From: Candidatus Parcubacteria bacterium
GTDB taxonomy: Bacteria > Patescibacteriota > Patescibacteriia > CAIXNZ01
Direction of reading: 5' to 3'
Assembly (NCBI GenBank): GCA_026395685.1
Contig: JAPLYG010000007.1
Coordinates: 1-54,994, forward strand
DNA: 54,994 bases
The notes under the pieces are model-generated. The model saw nothing but the letters and a program-made list of their open reading frames with translations, did not search any database and was not told where the DNA came from. Of the stretch, positions 41,379 to 50,266 are shown piece after piece; positions within the stretch are counted from its first letter, which is position 1; every line of letters starts with the position of its first letter. The position numbers and the translations under genes are program-made.

Positions 41379-41684
41379 TTATTCAGAAACTGCTGCTGGC
41401 GCGCTCTTGCCTTTTAAGGCGTCTTTTAAAGCTTTGCCTGATTTGAATTTGGGGATGACAACTTCAGGAATATCAATTTTTTCATTAGGCTTCTGAGGAT
41501 TTACACCTTTACGCGCATGTCTGACTTTAGCGGAAAATGTTCCAAATCCGGTTAAGACTACTTCCTCCTGTTTTTTTAGAGTTTCAGTAATAGTATCCAG
41601 GCTGGTTTCCAGAATTTCTTCCACTTGTTTCTTAGTCAAATTTGTTTTGGAGGCAACGGCCTCGATTAAAGCTGCTTTGTTCAT
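41379..41684 (-). CDS. hup: DNA-binding protein HU
   Basis: 101 aa. MNKAALIEAVASKTNLTKKQVEEILETSLDTITETLKKQEEVVLTGFGTFSAKVRHARKG is classic HU/IHF, followed by the beta-arm VNPQKPNEKIDIPEVVIPKFKSGKALKDAL. It bends and compacts DNA as a dimer. The short PAAVSE tail is extra. ATG 41684 has no SD. Ends at a bidirectional terminator-type repeat. Confidence 0.96.
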   Translation of the reverse strand: MNKAALIEAVASKTNLTKKQVEEILETSLDTITETLKKQEEVVLTGFGTFSAKVRHARKGVNPQKPNEKIDIPEVVIPKFKSGKALKDALKGKSAPAAVSE

Positions 41685-41785
41685 ATTGGTTGATAATGTT
41701 AGATTAAGTTATATAAGATTATATTGGGTTTATGAGGTTAATTTTTAGCCAATATTACCTTAAATATATTATACACCCTGTAAAG

Positions 41786-42589
41786 CTAGATATCAACTTC
41801 TGTCCACACCCTTTCAACTTTGACGGTTTTTTGTGTTTTAGGGTTAATTTCCAGGTAGACACCGTTAATTTGGCAAGTTCCTGTTTCTGGAATTTCTCCC
41901 GGCTCATTAATTTGCGTTAAAAAGTTCTTAATTATAATTTTTTTATCCAGTCCGATTACTGAATCTTTCGCCCCGGTAAATCCCAGGTCAGTAATATAAG
42001 CAGTACCGTCGGGTAAGATTTGTTCATCGGCTGTTTGGACATGGGTATGGCTGCCGATTACGGCTGAAACCTTACCGTCAAGATAAAATCCCATGGCTCT
42101 TTTTTCACTTGTTGCTTCAGCATGAAAATCAACAATAATGGCTGAGGGCTTTTGTTTCTGGTATTTGGCTAAAATTCTTTCAACAGCATGGAAAGGGCAG
42201 TCAAAATCTTCTCTGAAAAAAACCCGGCCGACAATATTTACCAGCAGAATATTTTTGGTACCTAGGGTAATCATCTTTTCGCCGCTTCCCGGTGTGTTTT
42301 CCGGATAATTAGCCGGCCTGATAATCGGGCAGTCTTTTTTGCTCAAAAGAGTATATGCGTCTTTTTTGTCCCAGATGTGGTTGCCAGATGTAAAATAATC
42401 AATGCCCGCTTCAGTCATTTCTTTGACAGTAGTTTCAGTGATGCCCTTGCCATGTGATAAATTTTCACAATTGGCAAAAACTAAATCAGGCTCATATTGC
42501 TTTTTGAGCTTAGGCAATTCTTGGCAAATGGCTTTGCGGCCGATTCTGCCAAAAATGTCGCCGAGAAAAAGTATTTTAATGTTGGGCAT
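41786..42589 (-). CDS. ymdB: YmdB-type calcineurin-like phosphodiesterase (TIGR00282)
   Basis: 267 aa. Motifs: FLGDIFGRIGR (about 8-18), FANCENLSHGKGI (about 38-50), TSGNHIWDKKD (about 70-80), VDFHAEATSEKRAMG (about 157-171) and GSHTHVQTADEQIL (about 185-198). The family hydrolyses 2',3'-cyclic nucleotides and sits beside rny in many bacteria, as here (98 bp downstream of rny on the same strand). No SD. Confidence 0.92.
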   Translation of the reverse strand: MPNIKILFLGDIFGRIGRKAICQELPKLKKQYEPDLVFANCENLSHGKGITETTVKEMTEAGIDYFTSGNHIWDKKDAYTLLSKKDCPIIRPANYPENTPGSGEKMITLGTKNILLVNIVGRVFFREDFDCPFHAVERILAKYQKQKPSAIIVDFHAEATSEKRAMGFYLDGKVSAVIGSHTHVQTADEQILPDGTAYITDLGFTGAKDSVIGLDKKIIIKNFLTQINEPGEIPETGTCQINGVYLEINPKTQKTVKVERVWTEVDI

Positions 42590-42686
42590 ATATTATTCGT
42601 TATTGGTTATTCGGTATCGTTTGGCGTTACGTTTTTCGATATACGATTAACAAAACTAATATCGACACCGAATTACGAGAAACCAT

Positions 42687-44210
42687 TTAGCGGGCGTACT
42701 CCGTTACGCGCATTTCCCTGATGACATTAACTTTAATTTCACCGGGGTATTTGAGTTCCTCTTCAATTTTGTGAGCAATGTTTTGCGCCAGCTTAACTGC
42801 TTCCAAATCATCAATTTGATCGGGGAAAACAAAGACGCGGATTTCTCGGCCTGCTTGAATTGCATAAGTGCGCTGTACTCCGCTGAAGGAATTAGCCACA
42901 TTTTCTAATTCTTCCAAACGTTGCAGATAGCGTTCATAGGTATCTTTACGCGCGCCCGGACGAGCACCGGAAATAGCATCAGCCACTTTGACTATGATGC
43001 CTTCCAGTGTTTTTGGCATGTCTTCATGATGAGCGATGCACATATAGGAAATTTCTTCCGGCATATTGAATTTTTTCATGATATCATAGCCGATTTCCGG
43101 ATGGCCGCCTTTGACTTCATGATCCACAGCTTTGCCGATATCATGAAATAAGCCGCCCTTTTTACAGACAGTTACGTCTGCTTTTAATTCTTCAGCTAAA
43201 AGTCCTGCTAAGTGGGCGACTTCCAATGAATGCAATAATACATTATGTCCATAGCTTGTTCTGAATTTTAAACGGCCTAAAATTTGAGAAAGTTTAGGTT
43301 CAATGCCGGTAATGCCCATCTCATAAAGAGCATCTTCGCCGGCTTTTTTAATTTCAACGGCAATTTCTTTTTTGGCGGTTTCAATCGCTTCTTCAATTCT
43401 GGTAGGATGAATGCGTCCGTCAAGAATTAAAGCTTGTAAAGCGCGTTTAGCTACTTGGCGCCTGATCGGAGAAAATCCGGAGATGGTGATTGCCATCGGA
43501 GTATCATCAACTACAATTTCAACTCCGGTTAATTGTTCGATTGAGCGGATATTGCGTCCTTCGCGTCCGATAATCCTGCCTTTCATTTCATCACTGGGTA
43601 AATCAACCGTAGAAGTGGTGATTTCTTGGGCATGGGAAATTGAACAGCGCTGAATGGCTAAGGCTAAAACATCTCGGGCTTTGGCATCAAGCTCTTCCTG
43701 TCCCTCCACTTGAACTTTTTTAAAGCGGGCGATAATGTCTTCTTTGATTGTTTTTTCCGTGTTATCCAAAAGAACCTTGACTGCTTCCTCTTTTGTCATT
43801 TTGGCAATTTTTTCCAGTTTTTCAAACTGTTCTTCTTTGATCTTATTTATTTTTTCTTTTACATCTTCGATTTCCTTGGCACGGTCAAGCAGTCTCTGCT
43901 GCTTGTTTTCCAGATCCAGTAACTTTTGGTCAAAGATACTTTCTCTTTTTTCCAGTCTTTGCTGTAAATAAGTAAGATCCTTGCGTCTCAGCTGTTCGTC
44001 TTTTTTTGCATCATCGATAATTTTTATAGCCCTGTCTTTGGCCTGAAGTAGAAATTCTTTTTGTTTGTTTTTTGCTTCTGTGATTAAACTTTCTGCCTTG
44101 GCTTCAGCTCCCTGAACTTCTTTTTTGGCAAGATAGCGTCTTACAAAATATCCCAGGATAAATGCAAAAAGAGCCGCTAAAGCAGAAATTAAAAAATAGA
44201 TAATGTCCAT
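42687..44210 (-). CDS. rny: ribonuclease Y
   Basis: 507 aa, normal length. N-terminal membrane helix (about 4-23), a long coiled coil (about 30-190), KH domain (DEMKGRIIGREGRNIRSIEQLTGVEI, about 208-233) and an HD domain (LLHSLEVAHLAGLLA ... GGLFHDIGKAVDHE, about 330-375). It is the membrane-bound endonuclease that starts mRNA decay in bacteria lacking RNase E. Paired with ymdB. Together with RNase III and the RNase J-like protein it gives this window a sizeable RNA-decay set. Confidence 0.97.
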   Translation of the reverse strand: MDIIYFLISALAALFAFILGYFVRRYLAKKEVQGAEAKAESLITEAKNKQKEFLLQAKDRAIKIIDDAKKDEQLRRKDLTYLQQRLEKRESIFDQKLLDLENKQQRLLDRAKEIEDVKEKINKIKEEQFEKLEKIAKMTKEEAVKVLLDNTEKTIKEDIIARFKKVQVEGQEELDAKARDVLALAIQRCSISHAQEITTSTVDLPSDEMKGRIIGREGRNIRSIEQLTGVEIVVDDTPMAITISGFSPIRRQVAKRALQALILDGRIHPTRIEEAIETAKKEIAVEIKKAGEDALYEMGITGIEPKLSQILGRLKFRTSYGHNVLLHSLEVAHLAGLLAEELKADVTVCKKGGLFHDIGKAVDHEVKGGHPEIGYDIMKKFNMPEEISYMCIAHHEDMPKTLEGIIVKVADAISGARPGARKDTYERYLQRLEELENVANSFSGVQRTYAIQAGREIRVFVFPDQIDDLEAVKLAQNIAHKIEEELKYPGEIKVNVIREMRVTEYAR

Positions 44211-44637
44211 ATTTTTCCTATTCAGAAATAGAGTTTGAGATCAATAAAAGAACTAGCGCGATAGCCCGACAGCTGCGCTCGGAAGTGAAAAAGCTTGTTG
44301 TGTTTTATATGAGTTCATGAATAAAAGTTGGCGTTAAGTAGTTTGTCGAGGCTAAAACTAGTTGAATTATCCTAAAAACCCTATTCGGTTATTTATTAGG
44401 TATATTAAGCTTAACATGGAATGCGTTTTTTGGCAAGCTTAAGGCATAAATTGACTTTTTATCGATAATTACGTATATTTATATATGTAAAGGATGTAAG
44501 GTCCTTATTTTTAAATTAGTGTATAGGTTAAGGTTATGATGCTAGTAGGTGTATGGTGCATAGGTTAAGTGAATAAAAAAACTTAACCAAAACACTCGGC
44601 ACTTACCAGCATCATAACCTATTCACTTTTCACCATT
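44211..44637. repeat. rny-infB divergent gap with inverted family E repeat
   Basis: 44528-44625 forms a large cruciform: GGTTATGATGCTAGTA is mirrored by TTACCAGCATCATAACC, with an inner GGTTAAGT-gaataaaaaa-ACTTAACC. It ends 12 bp before the infB start. The remaining part (44211-44527) is AT-rich with no ORF; promoters for both genes must lie here, but none matches consensus well. Confidence 0.65.
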
Positions 44638-46635
44638 ATGAATGTTACCGAATTAGCGCGAAAACTTAAAGTCAACACTACAGAGCTTTTAGATATATTG
44701 CCTGAGTTTGGTTTTGATATTGGCAAAAGAGCGATTAAAGTAGATGAAAAAGTTGCCCAGAAAATAATTGCCTTAGGCTCGCAGTTAACGGACAAAATTT
44801 TGGCTAGGCAAAAGGAGCTCCAATTTGGTCCGGAAAAAGTAAATATTGCGGCAATTGAAACAACTCAGCCCAAAGAAATAAAAATTCCGGGAGCTATAAC
44901 TGTCCGTGAATTTGCTCAAGTGGTTAATAAGCCGGTCAGTGAAATAATCAAAGAATTAATGAAAAATGGCGTGCTGGCTTCTTTAAATGAAAGAATTGAT
45001 TTTGAAACAGCAGCCATTATTGCTGATGAATTAGGTATAAAGATTGTTCAATCAGATGAAGATGGCGAGCAGCTTGCAGATTTGGGCCAAAAAGTTAAAG
45101 ATGTCTTAGCCCAGGAAAAGAAGAAAGACTTGCTGGAAAGGCCGCCTGTTGTTGTGGTTATGGGCCATGTTGATCATGGGAAAACAAGGTTATTGGATAC
45201 AATCAGGAAAACTAATGTGCTTGAAACTGAATCCGGAGGCATTACCCAGCACATCGGCGCTTATCAGGTGACAAAAAAGGGCAAGGTAATAACTTTTATT
45301 GATACGCCAGGCCATGAAGCTTTTACTGCAATGCGTGCCAGAGGCGCCAAAGTAGCTGATATTGCGATTTTAGTTGTGGCGGCCAATGATAGCGTTAAAC
45401 CCCAGACTTTAGAGGCGATAAAGATAATACAGCAGTCTCAAATTCCCATGATTGTCGCGATAAATAAAATTGATTTGCCTGAAGCAGACATTGAAAAAGT
45501 AAAAAAAGATTTAAGCTCATTGAATTTGATTCCGGAAGACTGGGGCGGGAAAACCATTTGCCAGCCGATTTCGGCCAAAGGAAATATCGGCATTGATGAC
45601 CTTTTGGACACGGTCTTACTGGTGACTGAAATGGAAAAGGATAAAATCGTAGCTAATCCTGACGGGGTGGCCATCGGCACGATAATCGAAGCCCATGTTG
45701 ATAAAGGTGAAGGCCCGGTAGCTACTGTTTTGGTGCAAAACGGAAGTTTGAAGCTCGGCGACAACTTATGTATAAATAATGTTTTTTTTGGTAAAGCCAG
45801 AGCGTTGAAGGATTTTCAGAATTTGGAAGTGAAAACAGCTGTGCCTGCAATGCCGGTTAAAATTATTGGCCTGAAATATGCTCCCAAGGTCGGTGATCTG
45901 GTTGAAGTTTCAGAAGAAGTTGATCGCAAACAGAAAAAAGTTAAAGAGCATGAATTAAAAAGAGAAAGCCAGCTGTCAGCAAAAACTTTGCATCAAAGCG
46001 AAGAAGCCGGCGATGAAAATATTAAAAAATTCAATCTGGTTATCAGGACAGATGTGCTCGGTTCTTTGGAGGCAATTACCGAATCTTTAGAAAAAATAAA
46101 TTCATCCGAAATTAAGGCTGATATAATTGCCAAAGGACTAGGCAATATCACTGATTCTGATATTGATTTGGCCTTGTCCAGTAATGCTATGGTTATCGGC
46201 TTTAAAGTTAAGCCGACAGCAACCGCGGCAAATTTAGCGAGAGATAAGAAGATTGAAATAAAATATTATGATATAATTTATAAGTTATTGGAAGAAGTAA
46301 AGGCCAGAATGTCTGCCCTGCTGGAGCCGGAAATAATCAAGAAAGTGTTTGGCAAGGGAGAAGTCCTGGCAATTTTTAAGGCCGAGACTAAACGTATGAT
46401 TATCGGCATTAAAGTAACCGAGGGAAAAGTTACTAAGGGGTTGCATGTGAATATTTACCGCAAAAAAGATTTAGTGGGAAACGGTGAAGTTGAAGAAGTT
46501 CAAATCGGCAAAGAAAGAGTATCCGAAGTGGTGATTGACCAAGATTGCGGCGTAAGTATAATTTGTAAAGTAGAAATTAATAAAGGAGACCATCTGGAGT
46601 TTTTTCAGGAAGAAAAAATTATAAAAAAATTATAA
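44638..46635 (+). CDS. infB: translation initiation factor IF-2
   Basis: 665 aa, short because the variable N-terminal region is reduced. [35 protein letters not shown] is the IF2_N fold; a second helical domain ([24 protein letters not shown]) follows. The GTPase domain has [11 protein letters not shown] (about 174-184), DTPGHEAF and NKIDLPE. Domains II-IV follow, with [10 protein letters not shown] and the C-terminal [20 protein letters not shown]. It recruits initiator tRNA to the 30S subunit. No SD; preceded by a cruciform repeat. Confidence 0.96.
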   Translation: MNVTELARKLKVNTTELLDILPEFGFDIGKRAIKVDEKVAQKIIALGSQLTDKILARQKELQFGPEKVNIAAIETTQPKEIKIPGAITVREFAQVVNKPVSEIIKELMKNGVLASLNERIDFETAAIIADELGIKIVQSDEDGEQLADLGQKVKDVLAQEKKKDLLERPPVVVVMGHVDHGKTRLLDTIRKTNVLETESGGITQHIGAYQVTKKGKVITFIDTPGHEAFTAMRARGAKVADIAILVVAANDSVKPQTLEAIKIIQQSQIPMIVAINKIDLPEADIEKVKKDLSSLNLIPEDWGGKTICQPISAKGNIGIDDLLDTVLLVTEMEKDKIVANPDGVAIGTIIEAHVDKGEGPVATVLVQNGSLKLGDNLCINNVFFGKARALKDFQNLEVKTAVPAMPVKIIGLKYAPKVGDLVEVSEEVDRKQKKVKEHELKRESQLSAKTLHQSEEAGDENIKKFNLVIRTDVLGSLEAITESLEKINSSEIKADIIAKGLGNITDSDIDLALSSNAMVIGFKVKPTATAANLARDKKIEIKYYDIIYKLLEEVKARMSALLEPEIIKKVFGKGEVLAIFKAETKRMIIGIKVTEGKVTKGLHVNIYRKKDLVGNGEVEEVQIGKERVSEVVIDQDCGVSIICKVEINKGDHLEFFQEEKIIKKL

Positions 46636-46640
46636 AAGAA

Positions 46641-46680
46641 AAAGGCGACCTAAAGTGGCCGCCTTGTCAGCTGTTTTTTT
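46641..46680 (+). terminator. infB terminator
   Basis: AAGGCG-a-CC-taaagt-GG-c-CGCCTT, then TGTCAGCTGTTTTTTT; the T-run is displaced by 8 nt. Confidence 0.6.
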
Positions 46681-46687
46681 GAGCTTC

Positions 46688-46939
46688 TTAGAGCTTCTGC
46701 CCCTTGATTGCCGCTACTGCCCAGCGCCCGATCCCGTAGATTAGCGCCAACGGCGATAACGCGACGATAATCACGACACCTATCAACAGGGGAACATATA
46801 CACAGGTCTTGAGCAGGTCGGAGAAGACTCCGAGATCGAAGAAGAGGCAGTGCAATAAAGCGAACGTGCAGTAAAGAATAAACAAACCGAAGACGATCAT
46901 GATGATTGTGGCCAATGTTTTTCTATCCTTAGTATTCAT
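46688..46939 (-). CDS. small two-helix membrane protein
   Basis: 83 aa. Two long hydrophobic segments, about 11-33 (ATIIMIVFGLFILYCTFALLHCL) and 47-69 (YVPLLIGVVIIVALSPLALIYGI), with short basic ends. Unrecognised. Strong SD (AAAAAGGAGAAAAAAG before ATG) and GC-rich codons place it in the SD-type cassette class. It converges with infB. Confidence 0.7.
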   Translation of the reverse strand: MNTKDRKTLATIIMIVFGLFILYCTFALLHCLFFDLGVFSDLLKTCVYVPLLIGVVIIVALSPLALIYGIGRWAVAAIKGQKL

Positions 46940-47060
46940 CTTTTTTCTCCTTTTTGGGGGGTATGTGTAAGGGTGAAAAAGGACTATCTTAATTTAGCCA
47001 TTATTTCATTATAGCATATTTAACTAATTTTGTCAATATTTAACAATTTAATTTGAATAT

Positions 47061-47387
47061 ATGGAAATTAAGCTAACTACAGCAAATTATAATGAGGAAG
47101 TATTAACAAGCTCAGGTTTGATATTAGTTGATTTTTGGGCTGAATGGTGTGGTCCTTGTAAAATGATGGGGCCTGTTTTAGAAGAATTAGCCAAAGAATT
47201 TGAAGCAGCAGGCAGTTTAATAAAAATCGGTAAATGTAATGTTGATGAAAATCCGGATTTAGCTCAGAAGTACGAGGTCATGTCGATACCGGCTTTTAAA
47301 GTTTTCAAAAACGGCAATATTGTGGATGAATGGGTGGGCGCCCAGCCAAAGGAGGCGATAAAACAAAGATTGGAGAAACTAATATAA
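47061..47387 (+). CDS. trxA: thioredoxin
   Basis: 108 aa. LVDFWAEWCGPCKMMGPVLEELAKEF holds the CGPC redox pair (about residues 33-36), and SIPAFKVFKNG gives the cis-Pro loop. It reduces protein disulfides in the cytoplasm. Next gene is its reductase, separated by a family D repeat. No SD. Confidence 0.97.
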   Translation: MEIKLTTANYNEEVLTSSGLILVDFWAEWCGPCKMMGPVLEELAKEFEAAGSLIKIGKCNVDENPDLAQKYEVMSIPAFKVFKNGNIVDEWVGAQPKEAIKQRLEKLI

Positions 47388-47475
47388 TTTAAAGTCTAAG
47401 GGCTAAAGACTAAAGGCTAAATTTAGGAAATAGTTATTCAATATTTTAGACTTTAGACTTTCTACTTTAGACTTA
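47388..47475. repeat. family D repeat (AAAGTCTAAGGGCTAAAGACTAAAGG type)
   Basis: AAAGTCTAAGGGCTAAAGACTAAAGGCTAAAT ... ATTTTAGACTTTAGACTTTCTACTTTAGACTT: direct and inverted copies of AAAGTCTA between trxA and trxB. Confidence 0.6.
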
Positions 47476-47482
47476 TACTTTT

Positions 47483-48442
47483 ATGCCAGACAACATTTAC
47501 GATCTCATAATCATTGGCGGCGGGCCGGCCGGCTTGACTGCGGGCATTTATGCTTCTCGCCGCAATTTGAAAAATTTAATAATTACCAAAGATATCGGCG
47601 GACAGGCCAGTACTACTAATCACGTTGAAAATTATCCTGGCTATGACAAAGTCGGTGGTTTTGAATTAATGCAGAAATTCCAAAAGCAGGCTGAAAATTT
47701 TGGCAGTCAGTTTAAATATGAAGAAGTTGAACATATCAGCAAGGAAAATGACCAGTATAAAATAAAAACATTTTCCGGCAATGAATATCAGGCATTGGCT
47801 TTGATTTTAACTTTTGGCAAGACCCCCAGTAATTTAAATGTTCCCGGTGAAAAAGAATTCACTGGCAAGGGCGTGGCTTATTGCGCGACCTGCGACGGGC
47901 CTTTATATAAAAATAAAACAGTAGCGGTTGTCGGCGGCGGCAATGCAGCTTTGGAGTCAGCGGATTATTTGTCCCAGATTTGTAAAAAAGTTTATTTGAT
48001 TCACCGTCGCAATGAATTTCGCGGGGAAGAAATTATGATTCAAAGAGTAAAGGCTATAAAAAATGTTGAAATTCTTTTGGAAAAAACAGTAGTTAAAATA
48101 TTAGGAGATAAATTTGTCAAAGCTGTGGAAATTGAAGATGTAAATTCTAAAGCTAAACAGGAAATTGTCCTGGACGGAGTATTTATTGAAATTGGACATT
48201 CAGTCAATGCCGCTCCGATTAAAGAAATTGTTAAAGTAAATGAAAATAATGAAATTATTGTTGATATGGAAGGCCAGACCAGTGATGCCGGAATTTTTGC
48301 AGCCGGCGATGTTACCAATAGTAAATATAAGCAGATTGTAATCTCCGCAGGTGAGGGCGCAAAGGCAGCTTTGTCAGCATATAAATATGTTTCTCAAATA
48401 AAAGGATTAAAAGGGCCTGTTTTTGACTGGGGTAAAAAGTGA
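47483..48442 (+). CDS. trxB: thioredoxin reductase
   Basis: 319 aa. FAD site IIGGGPAGLTAGIYASR (about 9-25), redox-active CATC in AYCATCDGPLYKNKTV (about 133-148), pyridine-nucleotide site VVGGGNAALESADYLS (about 152-167), and C-terminal GIFAAGDVTNSKYKQIVISAGEGAKAAL. In the second nucleotide-binding part HRRNEFR keeps the Arg pair typical of NADPH use. It recycles the thioredoxin encoded upstream. Confidence 0.96.
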   Translation: MPDNIYDLIIIGGGPAGLTAGIYASRRNLKNLIITKDIGGQASTTNHVENYPGYDKVGGFELMQKFQKQAENFGSQFKYEEVEHISKENDQYKIKTFSGNEYQALALILTFGKTPSNLNVPGEKEFTGKGVAYCATCDGPLYKNKTVAVVGGGNAALESADYLSQICKKVYLIHRRNEFRGEEIMIQRVKAIKNVEILLEKTVVKILGDKFVKAVEIEDVNSKAKQEIVLDGVFIEIGHSVNAAPIKEIVKVNENNEIIVDMEGQTSDAGIFAAGDVTNSKYKQIVISAGEGAKAALSAYKYVSQIKGLKGPVFDWGKK

Positions 48443-48452
48443 AGCTGAACGG

Positions 48453-48612
48453 TAAAAACGCTCTTTGTCATTCTGAATAAAATGAAAAAATCTGTGAAGT
48501 CACAGATCCTTCAGTTCGACTACGCTCACTGTAAACTCAAGCCAAAGTACTGAGCTTGCCGAAGTATCAGGATGACAGTGACCCGACAAAGGGCGTTTTC
48601 GCCTTTTTTATT
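48453..48612. repeat. family C element after trxB
   Basis: AAAACGCTCTTTGTCATTCTGAATAAAATGAAAAAATCTGTG ... GATGACAGTGACCCGACAAAGGGCGTTTTCGCC. Ends complementary, followed by a T-run, so it also serves as terminator. Confidence 0.7.
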
Positions 48613-48647
48613 TTTTTTATAAAATTTGCTAAGATATAAGCTGATAT

Positions 48648-49052
48648 ATGAAAGATGAAGAATTACAAGAATTTATTGATAAAAATTTTATTTATGCGAT
48701 TGTCGGCGCCACTATAAACCAAGAGAAATACGGATACAAGGTTTTGGTTGATTTGAAGAGAAAAGGCTATAATGTCGTGCCGATCAATCCTAAATATGGT
48801 GAAGTTGCAGGTTTAACCTGCTATCCTGATTTGATTGTTATGGATGAGCGGCCAGATGTCGTTGTTTTGATTGTCGGCGAGGAAAATGCCAAAAAGGCAG
48901 TGCAGGCGTGTATTGATTTAAATTTAAATAAAATTTGGTTTCAGCCCGGTTCTGAATATGGCGAGGCCGTAAAACTTGCCAGCTCAGCCGGTTTTGATAT
49001 AGTCATAGGTAAGTGTATTATGCAGGAAACTGCTCAAGTTCAGAGCAACTAA
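48648..49052 (+). CDS. CoA-binding domain protein (YccU-like)
   Basis: 134 aa. Rossmann-like CoA_binding_2 fold: IYAIVGATINQEKYGYKVLVDLKRKGYNVVPINPKYGEVAGLTCYPDL (about 13-60), then VVVLIVGEENAKKAVQACIDLNLNKIWFQPGSE (about 71-103) and a final GKCIMQE. Members bind CoA or a nucleotide; the role is unknown. No SD. Confidence 0.85.
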   Translation: MKDEELQEFIDKNFIYAIVGATINQEKYGYKVLVDLKRKGYNVVPINPKYGEVAGLTCYPDLIVMDERPDVVVLIVGEENAKKAVQACIDLNLNKIWFQPGSEYGEAVKLASSAGFDIVIGKCIMQETAQVQSN

Positions 49053-49068
49053 CCAAAGGAGGCAAAAC

Positions 49069-49602
49069 GTGTTATTGAAAGGGATTCCTTTTTTAAGGCA
49101 AGAGCAAATCGTCTTTCCTGAAGGCACTTTGAGTCTGGAACAAAGCAGGCTCCTGGATCTGCAAAAATTGTTGGAGCAGGAAGGATTTATTGATCCTGAA
49201 TTGCCGCTTTTGGCCAATCATCGCTGCTTTAATCATCTCAAAGGTAAAATACTGGCGCTGTTTGCCCCTGGAACAAAACTTCAGCCTGAGTCGGAAATTC
49301 TGGCGCTTGATTATCTTTTGGGTGACAACTTGTTCTTATCCAGATTCCTCTCCTTTTATCATCGTACTTTTGAATCCGTCCCCAGAATTTTGCTGGAGGG
49401 TGATAAATTTGTAGCCATTTTAGGCTTGAATTTACAGCTGACCTGTGAAAAAGGTCAAAGTTCGGTGGAAAGCCTAAGTTTTGTCAGCAGTAAGCATATC
49501 ACGGTCTGTTCTTGCGACATTTGTGAAACCGTGCGCATGTTGCTTGGCTACCAAAAACAAGGGCATGATTTGGATAAAGGGAAAAACGTATTTGTTCATT
49601 AA
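49069..49602 (+). CDS. hypothetical protein, 177 aa
   Basis: Unrecognised. GTG 49069 follows a strong SD (AAAGGAGGCAAAAC), 16 bp after the CoA-binding gene. MLLKGIPFLRQEQIVFPEGTLSLEQSRLL... is a soluble alpha+beta protein; Cys cluster CSCDICETVR near residue 148 may bind a metal with other ligands. The SD and GC-rich codons place it among the cassette genes, though it shares a transcript with the gene before it. Own terminator follows. Confidence 0.75.
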   Translation: MLLKGIPFLRQEQIVFPEGTLSLEQSRLLDLQKLLEQEGFIDPELPLLANHRCFNHLKGKILALFAPGTKLQPESEILALDYLLGDNLFLSRFLSFYHRTFESVPRILLEGDKFVAILGLNLQLTCEKGQSSVESLSFVSSKHITVCSCDICETVRMLLGYQKQGHDLDKGKNVFVH

Positions 49603-49608
49603 CTTCCA

Positions 49609-49637
49609 GCCCCGCTATCACTAGCGGGTTTTTTTAT
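49609..49637 (+). terminator. terminator of the 177-aa gene
   Basis: CCCGCT-atcact-AGCGGG followed by TTTTTTT. Confidence 0.9.
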
Positions 49638-49748
49638 CCTTGCGCTAAACTCTGTCCTTAAAAGCCGACTAGTCGGGCGGATTTTCATCATTTGACTTGA
49701 ATTTATAATTAAGATAAAATTAAGGTGTTATTAAAATCACCTAAATTT

Positions 49749-49994
49749 ATGCTTACTCAAGAAGACATCCAAAAATTAATGGAAGCTTTTGCAACTAAGG
49801 ATGAAATTAAAGAGTTGATTACCCCCTTAACCACTAAGGAGGATTTTTCTGATTTACAGACGGCTGTTGATTCTTATGCCAAAAAAGCCGATACATACTT
49901 TCAGGAAATGGTTATGATGAATCAAAAGCTAAATCGCCACGAAAAGTGGTTTCATATGATCGCTGATAAGCTTGATATTAAGCTGGAATATTAA
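49749..49994 (+). CDS. small coiled-coil protein
   Basis: The track begins at 49725, but ATG 49749 (MLTQEDIQKLMEAFATKDEIKELI) is the likelier start, giving 81 aa. It is a heptad-rich helical protein (TKDEIKELITPLTTKEDFSDLQTAVDSYAKKADTYFQEMVMMNQKLNRHEKW). This type is common in CPR next to mobile or variable regions, function unknown. No SD. Confidence 0.65.
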   Translation: MLTQEDIQKLMEAFATKDEIKELITPLTTKEDFSDLQTAVDSYAKKADTYFQEMVMMNQKLNRHEKWFHMIADKLDIKLEY

Positions 49995-50135
49995 GTTATT
50001 TTTTATAATTATTGGGCAGGGATTCTTTGCGGAGTTTCTGTTTTTTGTTTTATAGGCAGAATTCTTTAAGGCTTAGCCTTAAAGTAAAATTTCGCTGATT
50101 TCAGCGTAAAATAATTAAAATTTAAGTGCCAGCTA

Positions 50136-50164
50136 TTGACTATTATTGCAAAATATGTTAATTT
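50136..50164 (+). promoter_or_regulatory. promoter of the DGR target gene
   Basis: TTGACT (50136-50141), 17-bp spacer, TAATTT (50159-50164). Confidence 0.55.
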
Positions 50165-50260
50165 TTAGGCGGTTTCGAACCTTAGGAATTCCCCTTTGAG
50201 GGTAAATAATCCGGTCATGCGACCGGACATAAAGCCGGCGGGCTAAAAACGCAAAGGAGG
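50165..50260 (+). promoter_or_regulatory. structured leader of the DGR target gene
   Basis: A perfect hairpin TCCGGTC-atgc-GACCGGA (50210-50227) lies 26 nt before the strong SD AAAGGAGG (50253-50260). Confidence 0.55.
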
Positions 50261-50266
50261 TTTGTC

